Part shown: positions 1 through 6,440 of the stretch, one piece after another
Layout: every line of letters starts with the position of its first letter
Numbering within the stretch: position 1 is the stretch's first letter
Assembly (NCBI GenBank): GCA_002429165.1
Contig: DIYV01000101.1
Coordinates: 5,575 to 12,501, forward strand
Length of the DNA stretch: 6,927 bases
Direction of reading: 5' to 3'
Source: Gallionella sp. UBA6045
Lineage (GTDB): Bacteria > Pseudomonadota > Gammaproteobacteria > Burkholderiales > Gallionellaceae
Notes under the pieces: generated by a model
The model's database searches: none
Told to the model about the DNA's origin: nothing
What the model saw: the letters and a program-made list of their open reading frames with translations, nothing else
Position numbers and translations under genes: made by a program

Positions 1-759
1 CGCGTGTATTGGCTCAAGGTCTATGAAGTGCCGCAGGGCAGCCGTATCTCGCGCGGCAAGCCGATCGTGAATCTGTTGCCGTTGGAAAACGGCGAGAAGA
101 TCAACGCGGTTCTGCCGGTGAGCGAATTTGTGGAGGACAAGTATGTGTTCTTTGCCACCACCGGCGGCACGGTCAAGAAAACCCCGCTGAATGATTTCTC
201 CCGCCCGATGAAGCGCGGCATCATTGCGATCAACCTGGACGAGGGCGACCATCTGATCGGCGTTGCGCTCACCGACGGCAAGCATGACGTGATGCTGTTC
301 TCGAACGGCGGCAAGGCGGTGCGGTTTGACGAAAACGACGTGCGCCCGACCGGACGCGCGTCGCGCGGTGTACGCGGCATGAAACTGGCACCCAAGCAGC
401 AGGTGATCTCGTTGCTGGTCGCCGAAAACGAGCAGCAAAGCGTGTTGACAGCGACCGAGAACGGTTACGGCAAGCGCAGTCCGATCACCGAGTACACCCG
501 CCACGGGCGCGGCACGCAGGGCATGATCGCGATCAAGGCTACACCGCGCAACGGCAAGATGGTCGCCGCGACGCTGGTGAATGTCGATGACGAGATCATG
601 CTGATCGGCACCAGCGGCGTGCTGATCCGCACCCGCGTCAAGGAAATACGCGAGATGGGCCGCACCGCCCAGGGCGTCACGCTGATGAATGTCGAGAAGG
701 GCGAGAAGCTGGCGGGATTGAGCCGCATTGCCGAGCCTGATGAAGAGGAAGAAAACTAG
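1..759 (+). CDS. gyrA: DNA gyrase subunit A, C-terminal part (5' truncated by window edge)
   Basis: The reading frame is open from the first base (CGC GTG TAT TGG) with no start, so this is the last 252 residues of a longer protein. Gyrase A forms the GyrA2GyrB2 topoisomerase that introduces negative supercoils; this segment is the beta-pinwheel C-terminal domain that wraps DNA. Visible are the opening RVYWLKVYEVPQ, the PIVNLLPLE strand (21-29 of the fragment) and repeated blade motifs: GGTVKKTPLNDF (55-66), SNGGKAVRF (101-109), ENGYGKRSPITEY (153-165), SGVLIRTRVKEI (205-216). These alternate with linkers such as GRASRGVRGMKL and GRTAQGVTLMNV. The order matches E. coli GyrA closely from memory; the GyrA box would lie just upstream of the window. 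The acidic tail is very short (PDEEEEN), whereas E. coli GyrA has roughly thirty more acidic residues. ParC is the alternative, but blade number and sequence favour GyrA. The stop is TAG at 757-759. Confidence 0.96.
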   Translation, partial: RVYWLKVYEVPQGSRISRGKPIVNLLPLENGEKINAVLPVSEFVEDKYVFFATTGGTVKKTPLNDFSRPMKRGIIAINLDEGDHLIGVALTDGKHDVMLFSNGGKAVRFDENDVRPTGRASRGVRGMKLAPKQQVISLLVAENEQQSVLTATENGYGKRSPITEYTRHGRGTQGMIAIKATPRNGKMVAATLVNVDDEIMLIGTSGVLIRTRVKEIREMGRTAQGVTLMNVEKGEKLAGLSRIAEPDEEEEN

Positions 760-780
760 GTGCAAGGTGCAAGATGCAAG
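760..780 (+). repeat. Heptamer tandem array, RTGCAAG x3
   Basis: Three consecutive 7-bp units are read directly: GTGCAAG (760-766), GTGCAAG (767-773), ATGCAAG (774-780). The array begins at the base after the gyrA TAG stop. On the minus strand the units read CTTGCAY, so they share the CTTG core with the array at 813-840, in opposite orientation. The two arrays bracket a 32-bp unique core (781-812). The function is unknown. No coding potential is evident. Confidence 0.8.
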
Positions 781-812
781 GATCGAACAAGAAGTCAGGG
801 GCATGGGTTTTA

Positions 813-840
813 CTTGCGCCTTGAGTCTTGAGTCTTGAGT
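813..840 (+). repeat. Heptamer tandem array, CTTGCGC + CTTGAGT x3
   Basis: Four consecutive 7-bp units are read directly: CTTGCGC (813-819), then CTTGAGT at 820-826, 827-833 and 834-840. The first unit matches the others at 5 of 7 positions and resembles the reverse complement of the upstream array (CTTGCAC). This array faces the one at 760-780 across a 32-bp core. It lies just upstream of the serC leader and supplies TTGAGT hexamers that could act as -35 elements. Confidence 0.82.
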
Positions 841-849
841 CTGAATAAA
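821..849 (+). promoter_or_regulatory. Candidate sigma-70 promoter for serC
   Basis: TTGAGT (821-826, four of six bases match TTGACA) and AATAAA (844-849, four of six match TATAAT) are separated by exactly 17 bp. They lie 27-55 bp upstream of the serC start, a sensible place for a promoter of the serC operon. The -35 hexamer is the first of three identical heptamer units. The other two copies would leave spacers of 10 and 3 bp, so only this copy fits. Both boxes are weak matches and the -35 box may be fortuitous. Confidence 0.28.
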
Positions 850-875
850 TTCTGAAAACTTTGGAGTAGCACAAC

Positions 876-1958
876 ATGACTATATACAACTTCAGCGCGG
901 GCCCGGCAGTATTGCCAAAAGAAGTGTTGCAGCAGGCGCAGGCGGAATTGATCGACTGGCACGGTAGCGGTATGTCGGTGATGGAAATGTCGCATCGCGG
1001 CAAGGAATACATGGGCATACAGGCCCAGGCCGAAGCGGATCTGCGCGAGTTGATGGGCATACCGGTCAATTACAAGGTGCTGTTCCTGCAGGGAGGTGCC
1101 AGTCTGCAATTCTCGATGGTCCCGTTGAATCTGTTGCGCGGCAAACTCTCCGCAGACTACGTGAATACCGGCGAGTGGTCGAAAAAGGCGATCAGCGAAG
1201 CGAAGAAATTCAGTTATGTGAACGTGGTGGCGAGCAGCGCCGACAAGAATTTCAGTTACGTGCCCGCGTTCGACACCTGGAAGCTGGACAAGGATGCGGC
1301 CTACGTCCATTACACGCCGAACGAAACTATAGGCGGCGTCGAGTTCAACTGGGTTCCGGATGTCGGCAACGTGCCGCTGGTGGCGGACATGTCTTCATGC
1401 ATCCTGTCGCGTTCTGTCGATGTGTCCAAATTCGGGCTGATCTATGCGGGTGCGCAAAAGAATATCGGCCCGGCGGGCCTGACCATCGTGATCGTGCGTG
1501 ACGATCTGGTGGGACTTGCCCCATCAGGATTGCCGGCCCTGCTGGATTACAAAACCTATGCCGACAACGACTCGATGTACAACACGCCGCCAACCTATGG
1601 CATTTACATCGCCGGTCTGGTATTCCAGATGCTGAAGCGCAGGGGCGGCATAGCCGCGATGGAAAAGACCAATATCGCCAAGGCCAAACTGCTTTACGCC
1701 GCGATCGATGCCAGCAAAGGCTTTTACCATTGCCCGGTGGCGACATCGGACCGTTCGCGCATGAATGTGCCGTTCACGCTGAAAGATGCGAATCTTGATG
1801 GCGATTTCGTCAAGCAGGCCGATGCACGCGGATTGTTGCAGCTGAAGGGGCATCGTTCGGTGGGCGGCATGCGCGCCTCGATCTACAACGCGATGCCACT
1901 GGAAGGTGTGCAGGCGCTGGTCGAATTCATGAGCGAGTTTGCAAAACTGCATGCCTAA
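876..1958 (+). CDS. serC: Phosphoserine aminotransferase
   Basis: This 360-residue, PLP-dependent, cytoplasmic enzyme interconverts 3-phosphohydroxypyruvate and O-phosphoserine with glutamate as amino donor. In many proteobacteria it also acts in PLP synthesis (PdxF activity on 4-phosphohydroxythreonine). Family marks seen: N-terminal YNFSAGPA (4-11), EMSHRGKE (37-44), phosphate-site LQGGAS (71-76), cofactor-ring Asp in VADMSS (D171), Schiff-base lysine in [10 protein letters not shown] (K195), NTPPTYGIY (236-244), and the substrate-binding [14 protein letters not shown] stretch (325-338) with His326, Arg327 and Arg333. Length equals the usual ~360. The ATG at 876 is preceded by GGAG at 863-866 with 9 bp spacing, a good ribosome binding site. 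The downstream serA-type gene begins inside its last codons, so serine-pathway steps one and two are translationally linked. The gyrA-serC order is the start of the aromatic supraoperon known in Pseudomonas and relatives. Confidence 0.97.
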   Translation: MTIYNFSAGPAVLPKEVLQQAQAELIDWHGSGMSVMEMSHRGKEYMGIQAQAEADLRELMGIPVNYKVLFLQGGASLQFSMVPLNLLRGKLSADYVNTGEWSKKAISEAKKFSYVNVVASSADKNFSYVPAFDTWKLDKDAAYVHYTPNETIGGVEFNWVPDVGNVPLVADMSSCILSRSVDVSKFGLIYAGAQKNIGPAGLTIVIVRDDLVGLAPSGLPALLDYKTYADNDSMYNTPPTYGIYIAGLVFQMLKRRGGIAAMEKTNIAKAKLLYAAIDASKGFYHCPVATSDRSRMNVPFTLKDANLDGDFVKQADARGLLQLKGHRSVGGMRASIYNAMPLEGVQALVEFMSEFAKLHA

Positions 1959-3141
1959 AACCTTTCAAATTTTGACGCTGAACAAGATCTCAGCTGTCGG
2001 CCTGAGCCGTTTTCCCATCGCGCGTTATGTTACCGGCACCGAGATCGCCGAGCCGGATGCGATCCTGGTGCGTTCGCACAACATGCTGGAGATGCACATC
2101 CCCAAGACGGTGATGGCTATCGCGCGCGCGGGTGCGGGTACCAACAACGTGCCGGTGAAGAAAATGAGCGAGCGCGGCGTGCCGGTGTTCAACGCGCCGG
2201 GCGCGAATGCCAATGCGGTCAAGGAACTGGTCATCACCGGCATGCTGCTGGCCTCGCGCAACATTGTCCCCGCGCTGCATTTCGTATCCAGCCTGAAAGG
2301 CGGCGATGCGATGCTGCACAAGCTGGTCGAGGAAGGCAAAAAACACTATGCGGGCACAGAGCTGCGCGGACGCACGCTGGGCATCGTCGGTCTGGGCGCG
2401 ATAGGCCGTCTGGTGGCCGATGCCGCCATCGGTCTGGGCATGAAAGTGATCGGGTTCGATCCGGAGATCACCGTGGATGCGGCATGGAGCCTGCCATCAC
2501 AGGTCAAAAAGGCGAACAGCGTGGAAGACCTGCTCAAGCACAGCGATTTCATTTCCCTGCACGTGCCGCTGCTGGACGCCACGCGCGACCTGATCAACGA
2601 GAAGCGTGTGGCGGCGATGAAGGCGGGCAGTGTGCTGTTGAATTTTTCGCGCGACGCCATCGTCAATGAAGATGCGATATTGGCCGGGCTGGCAAGCAAA
2701 CATGTGCGCTGCTACGTCTGCGATTTTCCGACCAGCAAGACACAGAACAATCCCGGCGTGATCGCGCTGCCGCATCTGGGCGCATCGACCCAGGAGGCCG
2801 AGGAAAATTGCGCGGTGATGGTGGCGGAACAGCTGCGCGATTACCTGGAACACGGCAACATTTCCAACACGGTTAATTTCCCCAACGTCAGCATGCCGCG
2901 CGAATCGTCTTTCCGCCTCGCGATCGCCAATGCCAACGTGCCCAACATGCTGGGGCAGATTTCCACCACGCTGGCCGCCGCGGGCATCAACATCCACAAT
3001 ATGATGAACAAGTCGCGCGGTGAAATGGCTTATACGCTGGTAGATACAGACAGCGCATTTCCCGCTAAACTGATTGCGCAGATCGCCGCCATACCGGGCG
3101 TGTTGATGGTGCGCGATCTGCCTTTGCTGAAAGAACTTTAA
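1951..3141 (+). CDS. serA: D-3-phosphoglycerate dehydrogenase (short, ACT-domain type)
   Basis: A 396-residue D-2-hydroxyacid dehydrogenase-family protein, most likely oxidising 3-phosphoglycerate to 3-phosphohydroxypyruvate, the substrate SerC uses. Substrate-domain motif [11 protein letters not shown] (58-68) and [12 protein letters not shown] (83-94) are of the short bacterial PGDH type. The NAD-binding Rossmann motif is GIVGLGAIG (144-152) with acidic D170 after strand 2. Catalytic Arg234 sits in NFSRDA and His275 in [15 protein letters not shown]. The loop that normally carries the catalytic Glu (E. coli DVFPTEP) reads CDFPTSK (257-263), with no Glu. The C-terminal ACT domain (about 320-396) keeps Asn329 and Asn347, aligned by eye with serine-binding Asn346 and Asn364 of E. 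coli SerA; His344 aligns with Asn327. Serine feedback is thus plausible. ATG 1951 is chosen over TTG 1939. It overlaps serC by 8 bp (ATGCCTAA) and has only a weak upstream GAGCGAG, suggesting translational coupling. Another hydroxyacid substrate is possible but less likely. Confidence 0.87.
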   Translation: MPKTFQILTLNKISAVGLSRFPIARYVTGTEIAEPDAILVRSHNMLEMHIPKTVMAIARAGAGTNNVPVKKMSERGVPVFNAPGANANAVKELVITGMLLASRNIVPALHFVSSLKGGDAMLHKLVEEGKKHYAGTELRGRTLGIVGLGAIGRLVADAAIGLGMKVIGFDPEITVDAAWSLPSQVKKANSVEDLLKHSDFISLHVPLLDATRDLINEKRVAAMKAGSVLLNFSRDAIVNEDAILAGLASKHVRCYVCDFPTSKTQNNPGVIALPHLGASTQEAEENCAVMVAEQLRDYLEHGNISNTVNFPNVSMPRESSFRLAIANANVPNMLGQISTTLAAAGINIHNMMNKSRGEMAYTLVDTDSAFPAKLIAQIAAIPGVLMVRDLPLLKEL

Positions 3142-3166
3142 ACGTGAACTTGAACACCAGGCAATC

Positions 3167-4231
3167 ATGAGCGAGAAATTAAAACAACTCCGCGAGCAGA
3201 TCGACAGGCTGGACGACGAATTATTGATACTCGCCAACCGGCGTGCCGCGCTGGCGCAGCAGGTCGGCCATCTCAAAGAGGATGGCGTGGTGCTGCGCCC
3301 GGAACGCGAGGCCCAGGTGTTGCAGCGCTTGCAGGAACAAAACAGCGGCCCATTGAGCAACGCCGCTGTTGCCCGGTTGTTCACCGAAATCATATCGCAA
3401 TGCCGCGCCATGGAAGCGCCGCTGACGATCGCCTATCTCGGGCCTGAAGGCACGTTCACCGAGGCCGCGGCGCTGAAACGTTTTGGCAGCGCGATACAGG
3501 AACAGTCGTGCGCGACCATCGATGAGGTGTTCCGTGACGTGGTAAGCGGCGCAGCCCATTACGGCGTGGTGCCGGTGGAAAATTCTTCCGAAGGCGCGGT
3601 CGGACGCACGCTGGATCTATTGATGCAAAGCACGCTGCAAATATGCGGCGAAGTGAAATTGCCGATACACCAGTGCCTGCTTGGCCAGCACAGTGAATTG
3701 AGCACGATCAACTCGGTATATTCGCACCCGCAATCTTTTGGGCAATGCCAGGGCTGGCTGAATACCCATTTGCCCCATGCGGCGCGCATACCGGCCGCCA
3801 GCAATGCCGAAGCCGCGCGGCTCGCCGCAGAACATCCGCAAAGCGCGGCGATAGCCGGCAACCAGGCGGCGGTACTGTTCGGTTTGAAGGTGCTGGTTGA
3901 GAACATCGAGGACGACGCCAGCAACACCACGCGCTTCCTGGTGTTGGGCAATCAGCAGGTCGCACCCTCCGGCAACGACAAGACATCGTTGGTGATGTCT
4001 GCCGCAAACCGTCCGGGTGCGGTGCATGATCTGCTGGTGCCGCTGGCCAAACACGGTGTCAGCATGACCAAGCTTGAATCGCGCCCGGCGCGTTCGGGGC
4101 TTTGGGAATATGTGTTCTATGTGGATATCGAAGGCCATCAGGACGATGTCAAGGTTGCCGCCGCATTGGCCGAACTCGGAAAAGTGGCGGCTTTCGTCAA
4201 AGTGTTGGGCTCCTATCCGGTGGCTATTTGA
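3167..4231 (+). CDS. pheA: Bifunctional chorismate mutase / prephenate dehydratase (P-protein)
   Basis: This 354-residue cytoplasmic enzyme converts chorismate to prephenate and then to phenylpyruvate, the phenylalanine branch. Residues 1-85 form an AroQ-type helical chorismate mutase: LREQIDRLDDELL (8-20), basic NRRAAL (24-29), Lys37, RPERE (44-48) and the closing IISQCRAME helix (75-83). Prephenate dehydratase starts at IAYLGPEGTFTEAAAL (88-103) and continues through VPVENSSEGAVGRTLD (135-150), YSHPQSFGQC (185-194) and the catalytic TRF motif (Thr255-Arg256-Phe257). The ACT domain (about 272-354) has NRPGAV (281-286) and ESRP (304-307), the phenylalanine-binding sites of the family, so end-product inhibition is expected. 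Length and order match Pseudomonas-type P-proteins. The start ATG lies 25 bp after the serA stop with a weak AGG (3159-3161) in front. The REP pair follows 6 bp after its stop codon. Confidence 0.96.
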   Translation: MSEKLKQLREQIDRLDDELLILANRRAALAQQVGHLKEDGVVLRPEREAQVLQRLQEQNSGPLSNAAVARLFTEIISQCRAMEAPLTIAYLGPEGTFTEAAALKRFGSAIQEQSCATIDEVFRDVVSGAAHYGVVPVENSSEGAVGRTLDLLMQSTLQICGEVKLPIHQCLLGQHSELSTINSVYSHPQSFGQCQGWLNTHLPHAARIPAASNAEAARLAAEHPQSAAIAGNQAAVLFGLKVLVENIEDDASNTTRFLVLGNQQVAPSGNDKTSLVMSAANRPGAVHDLLVPLAKHGVSMTKLESRPARSGLWEYVFYVDIEGHQDDVKVAAALAELGKVAAFVKVLGSYPVAI

Positions 4232-4237
4232 AACATT

Positions 4238-4285
4238 TCGCGCAACAAGTTGCGCTCCTACGTAGGAGCCCGATTTATCGGGCGA
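4238..4285. repeat. Head-to-head pair of REP-like palindromes (REPIN-like element)
   Basis: The 48-bp element consists of two 24-nt units joined at their heads with no spacer. The right unit on + (4262-4285) and the left unit on - (4261 down to 4238) both read GTAGGAGC-N12-GCGA. N12 is CCGATTTATCGG on the right and GCAACTTGTTGC on the left. Each unit folds into a 7-bp stem with a TT loop (4268-4274/4277-4283; 4240-4246/4249-4255). The joined heads form a perfect 16-bp palindrome, 4254-4269. The GTAGGAGC head and GCGA tail match the familiar pseudomonad-type REP layout (established knowledge), whose elements are spread by RAYT (TnpA-REP) transposases; no RAYT gene is in the window. The pair sits between pheA and hisC inside the operon. 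No U-tract follows, so it is not an evident intrinsic terminator, but it could stabilise the upstream mRNA end or reduce read-through to hisC. Confidence 0.88.
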
Positions 4286-4311
4286 TTGCATTCTGATAAG
4301 ACGTGATCAAA

Positions 4312-5415
4312 ATGAATTACAGTGAACTGGCTCCGGCCTACATCCGTGCCATCGCCCCTTACCAGGCCGGCAAACCGATCTCGGAATTGGAACGCGAGAT
4401 GGGTATCACCGGCATCGTGAAGCTGGCATCGAATGAAAATCCGCTGGGAGCAAGCCCCAAGGCGATCGCCGCAGCACGCGCCGCGCTGGACGAGATCGGC
4501 CTGTATCCGGACGGCAACGGTTTCGAGCTGAAAGATGCGCTGGCCAAGCGTTATGGCGTGGCACACGCTCAGGTCGTGCTGGGCAACGGCTCCAACGATC
4601 TGCTGGAATTGTCGGCGCGCGCATTTCTGACTGTCGGCGACAGGGTGGTTTACTCGGATCATTCTTTCGCCGTTTATTCGCTGGCGACCCAGGCGGTCGG
4701 CGCAGTCGGCATCAGCGTTGCGGCCAAAGATTTCGGTCATGATCTGGATGCGATGCGCAAAACCGCCGTGGCACAGAATGCGAAGATGATCTTCATCGCC
4801 AACCCCAACAATCCGACCGGAACATTTGTTTCCGGCGCTGCGCTGCATGAATTCCTGCGCGCGCTGCCCGCCACTATTCTTGTGGTTCTGGATGAAGCCT
4901 ATAACGAATACCTGCCGGAAGCATGCCGCTACGACAGCGTCAGCTGGCTTAAGGAATTTCCCAATTTGATCATCTCGCGCACTTTTTCCAAGGCTTACGG
5001 TCTGGCCTCGCTGCGCGTCGGCTATGCTTTGGGTGATGCGCAGGTGATGGACATGCTCAACCGAGTGCGCCAACCTTTCAATGTCAACAGCATGGCGCAG
5101 GCCGCCGCATTGGCTGCGATCCAGGACACGGACTTCGTACAGCAGACTTTTGCGCTGAACCAACGCGGCATGAAACAGATCACGGACGGGCTGGTCAAGC
5201 TGGGGCTGGAATATATTCCGTCCTTCGGCAACTTCGTCAGCTTCAGGATAAAGGATGCGATGCGCGTTTACCGCCTCCTGCTGGGGTTGGGCGTGATCGT
5301 GCGCCCGATCGCCAATTACGCCATGCCTGATTATTTGCGCGTCAGCATCGGACTGGAATCAGAGAACGAAAAATTTTTGTCTGCGTTACAGCAGATCCTT
5401 GGAGAGAAGCAATGA
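4312..5415 (+). CDS. hisC: Histidinol-phosphate aminotransferase (HisC2-like; possible aromatic aminotransferase)
   Basis: A 367-residue fold-type I, PLP-dependent aminotransferase. The family reaction is histidinol phosphate plus 2-oxoglutarate giving imidazole acetol phosphate and glutamate. Motifs: KLASNENPLGAS (37-48), YPDGNG (65-70), LGNGSND (90-96) at the PLP phosphate site, NPNNPTG (164-170), VVLDEAYNEY (191-200) with cofactor Asp194 and Tyr197, the Schiff-base lysine in TFSKAYGLASLRVGY (Lys227), and C-terminal YLRVSIG with substrate-carboxylate Arg343. Located between pheA and aroF/tyrA, this corresponds to the hisC2/hisHb position of the supraoperon. There the enzyme is thought also to transaminate phenylpyruvate or hydroxyphenylpyruvate; specificity cannot be read from sequence. 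ATG 4312 is chosen over the in-frame GTG at 4303, because the only purine-rich candidate (ATAAGA, 4296-4301) is 10 bp from ATG but 1 bp from GTG. Its last bases overlap the next start (ATGA, 5412-5415). Confidence 0.93.
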   Translation: MNYSELAPAYIRAIAPYQAGKPISELEREMGITGIVKLASNENPLGASPKAIAAARAALDEIGLYPDGNGFELKDALAKRYGVAHAQVVLGNGSNDLLELSARAFLTVGDRVVYSDHSFAVYSLATQAVGAVGISVAAKDFGHDLDAMRKTAVAQNAKMIFIANPNNPTGTFVSGAALHEFLRALPATILVVLDEAYNEYLPEACRYDSVSWLKEFPNLIISRTFSKAYGLASLRVGYALGDAQVMDMLNRVRQPFNVNSMAQAAALAAIQDTDFVQQTFALNQRGMKQITDGLVKLGLEYIPSFGNFVSFRIKDAMRVYRLLLGLGVIVRPIANYAMPDYLRVSIGLESENEKFLSALQQILGEKQ

Positions 5416-6428
5416 TTATCGTAATGGGAAGAGATGTCACCGATGAACAGATCGGTGCAGTGGTCAAAAGACTTGAGGCGGCAGGATTGAAAGCAAACAT
5501 ATCGCGCGGCATCGAGCGCACGGTGATCGGCGCGATCGGGGATGAACGTCCGCTGACCGAGGAAATGTTCACGCCGCTGCCCGGTGTGGAGTCGGCGATG
5601 CACATCGCCAAGCAATACAAGATCGTGTCGCGCGAATCGCACAGGGAAAATACCGTGATCGATATCGGCGGGATCAAGCTGGGCGGCAACCAGATCCAGG
5701 TCATCGCGGGACCGTGTTCGGTGGAGACTCAGGCGCAGATGGACCTGTCGGCCAAATTCGTGCACGAGGCGGGTTGCCGTTTGATGCGCGGCGGCGCGTT
5801 CAAGCCGCGCACCAGTCCCTACACGTTCCAGGGCAAGGGTGTGGAAGGACTGGACATGTTCCGCAAGGCAGCCAGCCCCTACAAATTGCCCATCGTGACC
5901 GAACTGATGGACGTGCGCATGCTGGACACCTTCATGGAATACGACGTGGACGTGATCCAGATCGGCACACGCAACATGCAGAATTTCGACCTGCTCAAGG
6001 AAGTCGGGCGCATCAACAAACCGGTGATCCTCAAGCGCGGCATGTCAGCGACCATCTCCGAGTGGCTGATGTCGGCGGAATACATTGCGGCCGGCGGCAA
6101 CCACAACATCATCTTCTGCGAGCGCGGCATCCGCACCTTCGAAACTTACTACCGCAACGTGCTGGACGTGACCGCGATCCCGGTGCTGAAAAAGGAAACC
6201 CATTTGCCGGTGATCGTCGATCCCTCGCATGCCGGCGGCAAGGCATGGATGGTGGCATCCTTGTCCCAGGCAGCGATCGCCGCGGGCGCGGACGGCCTGC
6301 TGATCGAAATGCATCCGAGTCCCTGCGACGCATGGTGCGATGCCGACCAGGCACTGACGCCGCAAGAACTGAAAGACTTGATGGGCACGCTGGGCGGAAT
6401 CGCCAAGGCGATCGGCCGCACACTTTAA
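5412..6428 (+). CDS. aroF: 3-deoxy-7-phosphoheptulonate (DAHP) synthase, N-terminal-domain (type I-beta) form
   Basis: 338 residues. It condenses phosphoenolpyruvate with erythrose 4-phosphate, the first committed step of the shikimate pathway. Residues 1-70 form a small ACT-like ferredoxin-fold domain (MIIVMGRDVTDEQ...), as in Thermotoga maritima DAHP synthase, where it mediates tyrosine inhibition. The catalytic barrel follows: IAGPCSVE (98-105), RGGAFKPRTSPYTFQG (126-141), IGTRNMQN (184-191), LKRGM (207-211), DPSHAGGKAW (270-279). The four expected metal ligands are visible as Cys102, His273, Glu299 and Asp310. They are Cys102, His272, Glu298 and Asp309 in the Thermotoga enzyme as I recall it. 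It is unlike the ~350-residue AroF/G/H of E. coli, so the symbol follows common annotation use only. The start overlaps hisC by 4 bp (ATGA) with GGAGAG (5401-5406) 5 bp upstream, implying strong coupled translation. Confidence 0.95.
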   Translation: MIIVMGRDVTDEQIGAVVKRLEAAGLKANISRGIERTVIGAIGDERPLTEEMFTPLPGVESAMHIAKQYKIVSRESHRENTVIDIGGIKLGGNQIQVIAGPCSVETQAQMDLSAKFVHEAGCRLMRGGAFKPRTSPYTFQGKGVEGLDMFRKAASPYKLPIVTELMDVRMLDTFMEYDVDVIQIGTRNMQNFDLLKEVGRINKPVILKRGMSATISEWLMSAEYIAAGGNHNIIFCERGIRTFETYYRNVLDVTAIPVLKKETHLPVIVDPSHAGGKAWMVASLSQAAIAAGADGLLIEMHPSPCDAWCDADQALTPQELKDLMGTLGGIAKAIGRTL

Positions 6429-6432
6429 GGGG
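6427..6432 (+). promoter_or_regulatory. Ribosome binding site that fixes the GTG start of the OsmC-family gene
   Basis: AAGGGG, overlapping the aroF TAA stop, is 8 bp from GTG at 6441 but 17 bp from the in-frame ATG at 6450. The spacing therefore favours the GTG start. Confidence 0.65.
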
Positions 6433-6440
6433 AACGCACC

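Noticed and set aside
677..1069. Minus-strand open frames through the gyrA-serC gap as a small gene
   Set aside because: The frames extend into gyrA and serC antisense, and the in-gap part is translated 7-bp repeat; there is no support for a real protein.
1939..1950. TTG at 1939 as the serA start
   Set aside because: ATG at 1951 is a stronger codon, gives the usual family N-terminus ([11 protein letters not shown]) and a normal short overlap with serC.
2497..3411. 304-codon open frame on the minus strand across serA and pheA
   Set aside because: It is antisense to two well-supported genes, with a His/Arg/Gln-rich product typical of a shadow of GC-rich coding sequence and no recognisable domain.
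4238..4290. Intrinsic terminator between pheA and hisC
   Set aside because: The hairpins are real, but no T-run follows either stem on either strand, and symmetry with the GTAGGAGC/GCGA ends explains them better as REP elements.
4303..4311. GTG at 4303 as the hisC start
   Set aside because: The nearest purine-rich stretch would be only 1 bp from it; ATG at 4312 has workable spacing.
4258..5163. 301-codon open frame on the minus strand across hisC
   Set aside because: It is fully antisense to hisC, starts and ends without relation to any signal, and has shadow-type composition.
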